Shown piece after piece: positions 34,001 to 45,842 of a stretch of 64,000 nucleotides of DNA; the stretch's first letter is position 1, and each line of letters starts with the position of its first letter. Source of the DNA: Hypomyces perniciosus (taxonomy: Eukaryota > Ascomycota > Sordariomycetes > Hypocreales > Hypocreaceae); the NCBI GenBank assembly GCA_008477525.1, contig SPDT01000001.1, positions 3,782,001 to 3,846,000 on the forward strand. The letters are read 5' to 3'. A program made the position numbers and the translations under genes. The notes under the pieces were generated by a model. That model did no database searches. It was not told where the DNA came from and saw only the letters and a list, made by a program, of their open reading frames with translations.

Positions 34001-37000
34001 AAGTCGTTTCGCATCTTGTTCCTCAAAGCCTTTGTCATCTGTTTTGCGTTGTCGAACATGATAATGCTGGCAATGAAGTCGTCCCTTCGTACCACGGCCT
34101 GAACCGCCTTCCAGTCGTTGATTTTGTGCCCAAGCAAAGCGCATACAGCATCCAGCGCAAGCTTGACACCCTGGGGCGGGTTACCCATGGACCGAACCTC
34201 AGTGAGATGCTGCCGCTTAATGTTACTAACACTAGCCTTGGCTTCCTCAACCGCCGGTTCTGCCTTGGCGAGATCCTCCAATACAACCTTCTTGCGCATC
34301 GCCACCTCAGCCTCCTGCTTCTCTAACGCTGCCTGAATCTCCAATGATGTATTCTTCCTCTGTTCTGCCTCTCGTTGGTCTGCAACCATTCGCTGCAACT
34401 TCTCGTTCGCCTCCGCATCCTTTTGCTCAAGTTGTGCCTTCTTTTCCGCGAGACTGGCACGGAGATCGCGTACCTTGTCCACCGTATCCCTCAATTTCTC
34501 AAGACCAACATTCAAATGGCGCTGTTGCTCCTCAAGATCCTCACGCTTCTCATTGTACAACTTGACGTATTGAACAACAAAGTCCAGGAAATGTCGAGGC
34601 GTCAAGAACGTCACCTTGCCCTGCTGCTTTAGCAGCTTCTGGTTGTATCGCTGCAGTGAGTAATGGATGTACACCATAGAGTTGATAATCGTCTCACGAT
34701 GCGTTGGCGGCAAGACCAAGCCACGGTAGGCAACCGGGATTGTATCAGGGGCCTGGAAATTGCTCTTATCCAGGTCGATAGAATGTGTGAGTTCGTGGCC
34801 AACCTGGAACAATGCCTGATCCGACCAATCTCCAAACCAGTTCAGCACACATCTGTTGAACAAGGCCGGACTGGTGGCAGCCTTTGATGACAAACCGTCC
34901 TCTGGTGGGTTCATAGTAAACACGACGTGAAGATTGTTGACGATTTGTTGAGTGAACCACTTGTAAAGTTCTTCCGGCGAATCAAGATGCAAGTTCTGTC
35001 GCTGAGCACCTTCTTTGCAAGCTGTCATTAAGGCAACATAGTCATCACCCTCAAAGAGACCAGGCACCTCAGCGTTGGCAAGCAAGGTGTTCATGCGCTC
35101 CAGGAAGCCAGAGTCCAAAACGTTTGACTCATCCATGATGAAGCATATCTTCTCACCCTTGCAACCACACCGTCGCAGAACATCACGCAAGTCATCATCA
35201 AAGTCCTCTGCGGAATATTTGCCATGAACCTTGATCTGGAAAACCTTGAGACCATTCATCCAGGCGACAAATCGTGACAGTGTGGTTTTGCCACTGCCAC
35301 TGACACCAATGAGAATCAAGTGACCCTGTGGCTGTCGGAAGACACGATCAATTCGCAGTACGTGCTCCAAAACATCATTGAATAGAATCAGAGGAACGTC
35401 AACCTCTTCCTCACAGAAGGTCTTCAGTCTGGCTTGGACGAATTCTCTCAAATGCTCGCGATCAACGGGAACATAATTCTTCGACAACCAGTTAGAGAAG
35501 AGGATAGGGCCACCCAGTGACTTCTCTTGATCCATGGTCGGGAAGAACTCAAGGGCGATGCGCCGCACTGTGTCATCTGTCCATTTCCGTTCTTCCTCAT
35601 CGACTAAACGATCTTGGAAGAGTCGTAGAGCCTCGTGTGCCCAAATGCGGATGAGGCCTTCCAGGGACAATGTCTCCAGAGGCTTGATAGCTTCATACAC
35701 ACCGCGAACCCAGCGAGTGAGTTCACGAGGACTGTATACGTAATGGGGCTGGATCTTGGGCGTGAACCTCTGCTGAGACTCGAGATAGAACCGAACCATG
35801 GCCTGGGTAAGCGGTTCTGCGTAACCACGAAGTGCAGGAATAATCTTGAGTACTGCTGCGTTGAATGTGCCATAAATCTGGTTAAGTGAAAGTTCACCGG
35901 GATAGTCAACCATGATGAGAGGAGCGTGGCGAAGGAATCTGGCGCCCATTGGAGTACGTCCAGCATCAGTCGGAGGGTTACAAGCACCAACGAACTGAAT
36001 ACGATCAAGGGTGACCCATGACTTGTCAGAGGTTCGCCAGAAACCGTTATGCTCAACAAGTTGACGCAAGAATGAAATTGCTCGCTGAGTGCCATATTTA
36101 TCGGGAGCCGGCAGGTTAATTTCGTCGCAGAAGACTACCAACCATCGACCAATTTGAGTTGGCGAGAGCATGACGCCATTGAGCGTCTTCTTGTACTCAC
36201 AGTACTGCTCGAACGTTTTGATAAGAAGGTCTGGAGTGGTTGCGCTAGAAAAGTTCAGGCCAACAACCTCCATGTTGGGCAACTTGCGAAGGGCACTGAA
36301 GAGTGTCATCGTTTTACCAGAACCTGGCGGACCGCAGAGCAGAAGGGGCTTGTGCTCAGCAAGCCACGAGTAAAGCACGTCCTCATGGCGGACGGTATCC
36401 AAGGTTGGAATGACAACATCCGTCTGAATAATGGAGTGTGTATTGACCTCAATACTTGGTACCTGGTTCTGCCACGATGTCCACTCGGCCATTGGCAGAG
36501 TCACATCAAAGTCAATAAGCGAGCTTGTGCCATCCAGTGGCGGCGATCCAAAATTCGCAAAGGCGCACATCTCGTCTCCAAATGCCTTGCGGTCCTGAAG
36601 CGGGCAGTCTCCTGTAAACGCCCAAACAAGTGCAAGGAGAAGCTTCTTGGAAATAAAGCCCTCAATTTGATCAGACTCCAGGGGGAAGTCGGAGTGTTGT
36701 CCATTGTATTCAATCATGTCCCGAGCAGCCTTGTTCAGCAGCGAGAATAAGGTGGTGAGAACACGCGCAACAGTAAACTCCATGATATGGTTGTATTTCT
36801 CAGCCTTCTCAAGGACCTGGACCACAAAGTTATCAGAGGTCAAGTACACCGTGAGCAAGTCAGCAACTTGGGCCTGAAGAGCAAGTGTCTTGGCGGGGCT
36901 CTGTCCTGTGGCAACGCTGTCCTCATCCAGATCCTCGAAAGGAACTTTTCGGAGCGACTCAAGATAGTTGGTAACCATCATGTTCGGCGAGACTGTGTCC

Positions 37001-40000
37001 TCGCTAAACCAAACCATACCACATCGACTAACAGTGGCCAGGGTCGCATACTTCAACGTCTCTACTTCGAACATAATTCGAACATTTTGCGGCAGGTTGA
37101 GACGTTCTCCGTTTGGCAGGGTAAGCAGCTTGTTGTCATCAAGCACACTGTTCAAGTTTTCGACCCACTCGGGATCAACGTCGCCATCAAAGACGATCCA
37201 GTGCCTCTTGGAGTCTTCGCCACGAAGGTTGTCGACAATCTTTCGAAGGATACTCGTGAACAGACCATCAGTCCATTCTCGCGTGGTGGAGTCCAGGTTT
37301 CCATAGAGGGCTTCCTTTGACATGACCTTGGAATCAATGACATGAGAGACTCCCTCCACATTTTCGACCTTTTGGAGAGCATCCAGCAGAAGCCTCCAGG
37401 CGGCAGACTTTCCTGTGCCAGAGTTACCAACCATCATGACACCATGATGAATCTTCTGAATTTGATACAGCTGAAGCACCTTGGTCATCCACAAATCGGT
37501 GACAACGAGGTGTCGCTCTGCAGCGAGCGTGCGAATAGCATCCTCCAGGGCCTGGAGATTAGCAGGAACATACTCAACACCGGGGAAACAGTCGCTCTCA
37601 ATGCTCATCATGATGTCCACATCGGATTTAATCAGCTTAGGCGCAATCGTTTCCCGAATGCTCTGCACAAGAATTTCGGGCTCAACAACCTCCTCGGCGC
37701 CAAGATCACCATCAGCACCCAGACGAGCACGCTTGAGGCCACCAGAGCTGACCAAGACACTCTTCAACGCACGAAGACCAAAATCGTAGTGGGCTTGCTT
37801 CGATAATTGCTTAGAACACTTATCAAAGAACGGCACCGTGTGTTTCGAGAGCTGCTTAGCCTGGCCAAAACCTTGCGAGTACAGCATGACTTCGGCAATA
37901 AGTTCTTTATCAGGCTTCGACATGGCCACGCTTCGGAAGAGCTTCTTCAAGTTATCCGGCAAGTTGGAACGGCCAGCATAACCAGGATTCATTGTGATGA
38001 AGATACCAGTGTTCTCATTGACACGGAGTTGACGGCCAACCAGCTCAATCTGCGACTTATCATTCTCAGCACCTTGTTTGAGACCAAGCTGAATGTTCTG
38101 AATCTGCTGCGACACAGCAGACAAGATCCTCTCTTCGAGACGGTTAAACTCGTCGAAGCAGCCCCACGCACCGACCTGGCAAATACCGAGGAATATACGG
38201 CCCATGGCTTGGAAGTCGAACGTATCGTCACAGCAGAAAACAAGTGTGAATCTTCCAAGTTGTACACCCAGAGCCTTGACGGACTCGGTTTTGCCCGTAC
38301 CGGCAGGGCCATATGGCGATCCTCCAAGGCGTTGGCAGAGTGCTTGTGTGAGAGTGAGGAAACATCGGTCGGTAAGTGGGGTCCGAACGAGACGATCTGG
38401 AACACCCAGATATTCGAATCCGTAGTTGAGCTTGGCATTGGCCATCTTGATATGGAGACGGTTGAGGAAGTTACCGTCGGGTGTGTAGACGTATCGCATT
38501 TGCAATTGCCAAAGGTAGTGGCTTGTCGAATCAGCATTCATATTGGTGAGCTTCTCGATCACATCGCGCTGGTGAACGCATTCCGTGATCATCTGCTCGC
38601 ACTTCTTTCGCTGTATAACCTCCAGATCTCCCAAAACAGTCTCTGCGAGAACACGGAGGACCTGCACCTCACGCTCGAATAGGGTCTGCAGTGTTTGGCC
38701 ACCAGCGGCAAGTGATGTCTCCACGGAAGTGCTCCAAACGACTTGAGTAGCCAGGACAACAATTTGACTCGGGAAGGATTCCATAAACGCGGATAAGGCT
38801 TCCTGGTCAATCTTCTCCGACTCGAAGATGGGCGTATATTCTTCCACGGCTTTAGCCAACAACTCTGCAAGTGTAGACTTCATTCCGCTTTCTAGCAGGG
38901 CGAGCCAGTCATTAATCCTCGGTGTCTTCACTAAGGAAATCTCCTTGTTCAATTTAACAGCCTCGCCCTCCTTGGATGTGAAGCCGGAGATTACCGCCTC
39001 ATCATCCATGATAAGACCAGCCAGACCAGCAAACATCTTCTTGAAGTGTTTGGCAATACGAAGAGTATCATTACTATTACCGATCATCTCCAAGAGATCC
39101 TCGTCGCCAACGAAATAAAACCGAGGGAAGGAAACTCTCTCCTTCTCAAGGTATTCACCGAGCGCCTTCTGGATTTTGTTCAGCATTTCTGCCAAACGCT
39201 CCAAAGACTTTTGCGCGTTGGGGATGTTCAAAACGTCAAGGACATACGGTGTCTTGTTAGCCTTCTTCATGACCGCCAAGAATTCACTATTGATGTTCTG
39301 GAAACGACCTGACTCGATGGGGAGAAGGTGCTTGATATCAGCATTTCCGGTGAAAACGCCTTCCAGATACACCCACTGACGTTGAACGTCAATCCAAACA
39401 TCGAACAAGACATGAACGCGGTTCAGTTTGTCTTCCCAGGCAATTGCATCTTCTTCGAACTCCTTGTAGTAGGGTGAGTGCTTCATAGCCTGCAGAGAGT
39501 TTAGATTTTCGCTGCACTTTGCAAAAAGGTCATCCCAGCCACGGATGAGTCTGCATTTATTCTGATAGTTGACCATCTCGAGGGCATAATTCTGCCAAGT
39601 CTCTCGGACTTGCTTCAGGAACTCTTCGAGGGCCATTTCGCCCTGAGCCTGGGCAATAATGTCCTTGACAATAGGTTCGGTGGCAATGAGGTTCAGATCC
39701 CACACATCACCCAGGGTCATTGAGCTAGGTGAGAAGCGTTTCTGGGGCTTGATTTGTTTGTAGATCTTGTGCCAGTGTCGCTCGCGAATAGCATCAGATT
39801 TCAGATCAGAGAGAGTAGAGTTGACTTTGAGGAAACCTCGCAGGATGCCCTGAACATGCTCAAACGCAGCATATTGTCTCATTCTACTCGGCATCTCCTT
39901 CGTACTCTTGATCAAATCGTCAACCTTTTGTCGAATCTTGCGCGGCTGAACGGCAGTCCATAGAATATCTCGCGTCTCGTTCAAGCTTGCCCAGATGGTA

Positions 40001-43000
40001 GATAGATTTGACCACACAGAGCGGAAATCTCGAACCTCTTCGAGTGTAACCTCCAAGGAGCTGTCGTTGCTACCTGGAATATCCAGAGCCTCTCTTGCCT
40101 TGACCACCTGCTGGAACTCCTCTTGCAACGCCGTTATCCTGGTTTCGAAAGTAGTCAACGTCGCAGATGCAACGTCTGGTTGAATAGTGCCTGAAACGGG
40201 CTTCTCCTCATTCCACTGAGATACGATTTCCGCGATGCGCTCGTTGATCAGCTTGTCCTGAGCAATGATATTTGCTCGCATGGCATCAGACTGCTCCTCC
40301 ATGATTCTTGACTTCTTCTCCAGGATCTCCTTGAGGGCTTCCCATTGGCTCTCAATCTGCTCGATATGGAGCCAGTCATTCGGGAAGGGATAGCGCTGTC
40401 TGACCAAGGTTGACTGCCCCTGACGGAACATATCGATCTCTGGAGCCCACAGCTTAGCATTGCGCCTGCAGCTCTGCACAGCTGTGATGAACTGGACAGC
40501 CGCGGCGGTGGATGAGGTATCAGAGCTTTGGCCTTCCAGGTTCTTACGAGCCTTCTCGATATCAGCGTTGATATCACGCATCCGATTGCTCAGTCGATTG
40601 GCGAACTTGATCAAAATTTCTTGCTGCCATTGATCATACTTGGCATTGACCTTGGTCTGGACCTGGTCGTAGTCGATCGTAATGTGTCCAAACGAACGGC
40701 TGACCTCTTGCGTATCAAACGTCGTTCGAACCTTGCGAATATCCTGGAGACACTCAAGCCATCTTGGGAGATGGTCGCCCAGCATATCATAAACCTGATC
40801 AGACTGAAGATCCCAGAGCGACTGGAATTGGAGCCACTTGTCTACATAAATGCTGACTTCTTTGAGTTTCTTCTCCACAGATACGTAGACACGGTGAAGC
40901 ATGCCGGCACAGTGAGACGGCAGGTCTGTGAAGCGGACCTCGTCGACGACGATAGTGTTGAGGCTCATTTGATATCGCGCAGCCTTGATCTTTCGCAGGT
41001 TGCAGACGATTCCTAACCAGTCATGGAGATGGAGGAACCAGCTAGCTCTAGCATACTCGAGAGGTGGATCAAGATAAATGACTTGATTGCGCATGGTGAT
41101 TTCGAGGATAAGTTGCTTCATAGTAGGGCCATCCTGTTTTGCTTCATCATCTTTGGCTTGCTTCCACCGGTCATCCTCCAGAGCCTCCTCTTCAAAGGCA
41201 ACGATCCAAGCTTGGATAGCTATGTGAAGGCGTTCCAGAAGGATGGACTGAATCTTCTGGTTCAGACCATGCACCCAGAAGTCAAGATTAGCATACTGCT
41301 CCAAGTTCAACTGATCCACAGACGCCTGGATGGTATCCAAGCGTGATTGGAACTCAGCGGAGTCATAGGCGCATGTGCCAAGATCTCTCAACGTCTTTTC
41401 AACAGTGGCGTGAGTGGCATTCAATGCAACTGTCTTAGACTGGAGTACGGAAACTGCGGCAGAGAAGCCCCAAATGAACATGCCATGCTTGCTTTCGGTA
41501 TTCTTTGCAAGACCGAAGCCAGTGTTGCCAGGAAGCAAAGGTCGCATCTTTCGCTGATCTGCATAGAACAGTTCATGCGAGTTGATGAAGGATTCCCACC
41601 TCAGAGGCACACCGTCCGCGATGAGTTTGTAGACTTCATTCTTGTATCCATTGAGCAGGATGGCCTCCTCACCCATCGCAGAAATTTGTCGTAGAGTCTG
41701 GGACAAGGTTCGAACACCCTCCATCAAGCTGACAGCATAAGGATACACTCTCTTGGCATCCTTGGACACGGTCGTGACGGCGTGAGGAACCAGGTAGGAC
41801 TGCCAGGTCAGGTTTCTGGTCTCCTTGAACAGGGTAATGATCTGTGGATCAAAGTTGACCGTGAGCTCGAGAATGCCGCCTGCGGATCTCACTCGAGCGA
41901 TGTCGAAGAGCTGACCAGAGATCGATATCTTCCGCCGACTAACATCAGCGAGCCACGCCTCATAAATTCTGGCAGTATCCAGCTTGTTTTTGAAGAGCTC
42001 ACTCTCCTCCTGCAGCTTATGTCCCTCGGCATGTAAAGTCCAATCCGGGCCAAGAACTGCTTCGACCTTTTTCATATACCCATCCAGCTGAAACTCGATT
42101 TGGCGAGCCCATATAATGGCTCCTGAGACTGGTGGCAGATCACGAAGCTGGGCCATGGCGTGAGCCTCCGAATGGCCATACTGCTGCTTGAATCTCTCGT
42201 GCAGGCCATTGATAGCCTGCTTGACGTGGTCCATCAGCTGGTTTTGATATTCTTGAATGGCTCCACGGATCTTGGGTCGCACAAAGAGCGCGTTGAATTT
42301 GGAGAAGACGCGGAACATCTCATTGGCCGTCTTCGCAGTCGCAAGACGATCTCTTAGCCTGGCAATGATGGAGTTCTCGACTCTCGTGGTGCGCTCATTG
42401 TAGAGATTCTCCGCCTGAGCCCAACGCTCTTTACCCTGATCAGTAACATCCAGAAGATCGACATTTTGCAGTGCCTCCCAAGCCCGCTTGACCTCTTCTA
42501 CAGCGTCAACATCACCCATCTCCTCTATCACGACACCAGTTGTAGCCGTTGTCTCGGTAACGCCGGGGGTGGTATCTTTAGGTCCAAGTACATTGACAAT
42601 GGTCCTCTGCAGTTGTTCGTGATTGTCCCGGAATGTGCTGACATACTTGATTCTCGACTCAAGCTCAGAGTGCTTCTTGTTGACCTTAATGAGGATACGC
42701 TTCTCGTTTCTGCGAACAGTCACATGTCTCGCCAAGTTGGTGAACTCCTTGACGTTATCCTCCCAGGTATCGAAAATGCTTTCACAAGTCCGCATAATGT
42801 TCTGGAATTCTGGGTAGCCAAGGTTGACGAGCTCAGTACCCGGGAGCAGTCGATGGAGCACATCATTCAAGTCTGCCGAGATGGCTTCAACCAACGCCAA
42901 CGCTCTTCGGATAGGGTACGGACATATCCTCAACTTCTTGGTCAGGTGCGCGAAGATCTGAGAAATAGCTTCCTCAACCTTGGGCAACGACGTAGCGGAG

Positions 43001-44257
43001 AGGAGCTCATCCAGAGGGAAATCTCGCATCAATTGATTGTACTTTTGTGCTTTCTCCTTGGCCTCTTTGAGACCCGTATCGGCCACGAAGCTCACAGTCG
43101 CCTGGAAACGCTTGGCATGCTTGAGAATGTCGAGGGTTAGCAAAACACCATCGCCCCGAAGCTGGTCCTCGATGCCCTCCAGCGCCGATTCCATAGACAA
43201 CCAAAAGTTGACTTCCTGACTGGCCGTGCTAAACTCCTGCACGGCATTTGAGGAGGTCTCCTTGGTCAGCTTGGTAATGCCCTGGATGGACTTGATCCAC
43301 GTGTTCACGTTGGCTTGCAACTTGTTCAGAAAACTACTGTCCCCAACCAGATTTTTTGGAATCGCCTCCATAGAAGCCTTAGTATGGTTCGCTTCGGCCT
43401 CCTCGAGGACATTCTGAATAAGCGAGTGGAAGGCCAGGGATATCTCGGGGATGTCGACATTCTGCTGGAGGTGCAGCAGACTCAGTTCCAAATCGTTCAG
43501 TCGCTTCTTGGTAACAGGGATGCCTGTTTTAGCGTCGACGTCTCGCCCCCTCGACCCATTCACCAGTTGTTGGCTCTTGCTGTTGGCGTCGAAATAAGGT
43601 ACCAAGGCATGGTGGACTTGAGAATGAAGCACCTCCCACGGGGAGAGAGAAACGCCATGCTCTCCTGAAGCAGCATTCAGAGAAGCAGGACCAGGCAAAT
43701 TAGTAATAAATATTTGGGACGTAAGAGGTCGAGAAGGATCGATAGCCTGCGATGCCTTTAGCAAGACCAAGGTGGCCACAGTCGTAGGTGTTGAGGTGAT
43801 TTCGGTCGAGAGAGTGTAGTCATAGGTGGTAGGTACTGCACATCAGATTAGCTAAGGTATCCTTGTGAAGGCGAATCCGGAGCACCATCAGATCAGATAG
43901 AAGAAGCCTACCGGTAGCATCATGGCCGTTCTCGCCATTTTCATTGCCATTCTCCAACGAACCAGACTGTACAACATCTTTCTGGATGTACAAAACATTG
44001 AGGGTATCATTCGCAAACCGCGTACACCGTGAAACAGTCTCGCTATACAGAGCCTTATGCAGCAAGTTCCCCGGCTGCTCGAGATCCTCCCGCGATGCGC
44101 CAAGGGCGATGCCGCAGATGGCCGCCAGATGCTCAACCACGCGTTCAGGCTCTATCGTCGGGAACGGAGCCGCCGCTGTCGTCGTTGCCGGCGGCGGCGC
44201 GACACCGTTGGCGCCGTTGGTACCGGAGCTCTGCGCGCTGGCCGGTGACACCTCCAT
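31024..44257 (-). CDS. nudA: Cytoplasmic dynein 1 heavy chain
   Basis: Exons 43912-44257, 31534-43835 and 31024-31464 give 4362 residues, close to Aspergillus NudA and Neurospora RO-1. The middle exon is 12.3 kb without an intron. After the tail domain come the AAA modules: P-loops [10 protein letters not shown] (AAA1, about 1955), GNSGTGKS (AAA2, about 2255), GPPGSGKT (AAA3, about 2620) and GVSGSGKT (AAA4, about 2965), all intact. Between AAA4 and AAA5 lies the antiparallel coiled-coil stalk with the microtubule-binding tip ([20 protein letters not shown]). The chain ends soon after [12 protein letters not shown], so it lacks the long C-terminal cap of animal dyneins, as is normal in fungi. 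It moves nuclei, endosomes and spindles towards microtubule minus ends. I chose MEVSPASAQ as start; an upstream in-frame ATG (44317) would add a His-Thr repeat coded by a microsatellite. Confidence 0.97.
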
Positions 44258-45842
44258 GGTGTGTGTGTGTGTGTGCGTTGCGAAGACACAGCGAGGACGG
44301 AGAAGGAAGAGCTTCACCAGAAACCGGTCATCTCCAGAGACGTCGGGCTCGCAGGACAGGCGATCGAGGTTGGTGGGGCCCTTGTGAGATGGTGGAGGAC
44401 GGGACGCAGTTTAGGGGCGGAGCGGTGGCCGATATGATGACGCTTCACCGTCAGTCGGTCGGTCAGTGAGGAGTCAAGAGAGACAAGACAAAGGTGAAGG
44501 ATGTATTCGCGTGGTTGGTCTGATATCGTCTCGGTGATAGGTGGTTGTGGTGGAGGAGGCGGCAGTCCCAAGGCAAACGGTTGGATACCAACGGAGAGCT
44601 GTCTCATGGAATTTGGAAATCTCACATTAAAAAGTAACAAACGGGACCACACGGACACCCACTGCACCAGCAGTACTTCGTACTACTCCGTAGAACGTGG
44701 AAAATGAGCGAGCTAAGGTACGCGACTTTGCTGGACCCTTGTCGCGACGGCTCGTTGACTGGTGGTGGTCGGGACTCAGGAGGTGGGACGTGTGCCAACG
44801 CATTTCAGTGGGGAGGGGAACCGCCGTGGCTGATTGGTCCAGCATGGCATTCAGGGGCCAGGCCCTGTAATGCACTGCTGCAGCTCTTTACTACAGCACT
44901 TGGTGATGTTCCATTGCATGCCATGCCAAGTGCCAGTATAAATACTACTACTTAAAGAATCACATATCCAGATTATAATTCCATTTGATTGTTTAAACAT
45001 ATCTACACAAAGCAACCAGCTGAATCACGTCAGCTGACCCTGAAAGCATCATAATGTCTAGACTCTTCTTATCATCATAAGTTTAGATATTTGAGAGAAA
45101 AGGTAGGAGCAACAGCTGCAACTTAACAAGCTACGAAATCCTCTGATACGGGCACGCCACATCTTTGAGAATGGAGTTTATGTACGCCGTGCCACGATAT
45201 ATTAACACTCCACCACCTTATTTTCAAATTACACACTCCGCATATAGGTACATCACATGAAATCTGCTGCCCTTGTCCTCAAGTTTGCGATATTACTACA
45301 TGTAGTCCAAGCAAAGTCTCTTACATGGGCACTTTGAGCAACATCATCATTGAAGATGAATAGCACTATACAATTCGTCGCATTTGCTATCAACTGTTGA
45401 GCATGGCATATTCACTGATATTCCACGTTGCAGAAAACCGACATCATCAAATGCAAGGAGTAATGCAAGCACAGACTTTCTTTCAACCCTCCAATGTTGC
45501 CTTGACACCTACATACCAACTCCCAAAATAACCACTCGCAAGCAATATCCACAACCACGCTCGTGCAATGACGCCGATGACAAAACCCACAGAAACCATA
45601 GAAACCATAAAAAGGAGAGCGAAACGTGACCTCAGCGTTCAATACCCAGACATTCCCACCTGGCTGAAACCTTCCGTGAACAACCACGTCGTATACCCCC
45701 GTAACAAGACCGAGAAAGCAAAGAAAGGAAACCACATAGTCGCTCCAAACGCCTGCAGATAGTCCCCCGTGCCAGTAACGACCTGTCGCTCTCCCATTTG
45801 CCATGTAGACCAAGACCAATACGCCGGATGGGAGCCGAGACT
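44258..45842. other. Intergenic, 1.6 kb
   Basis: Dynein promoter and 3' region of the FAR1-type gene. Two TAC-N3-GTA elements lie at 44674 and 44684. A 135-codon frame (45412-45819, minus) lacks family features and is probably 3' UTR. Confidence 0.55.
44259..44275. repeat. (GT)n microsatellite next to the dynein start codon
   Basis: About eight GT units end two bases before the complement of the chosen ATG. On the coding strand it is a CA repeat in the 5' leader. Confidence 0.9.

Noticed and set aside
45412..45819. 135-codon frame downstream of the FAR1-type gene
   Set aside because: Cys/Gly/Phe-rich translation with no pattern I know. More likely 3' UTR.
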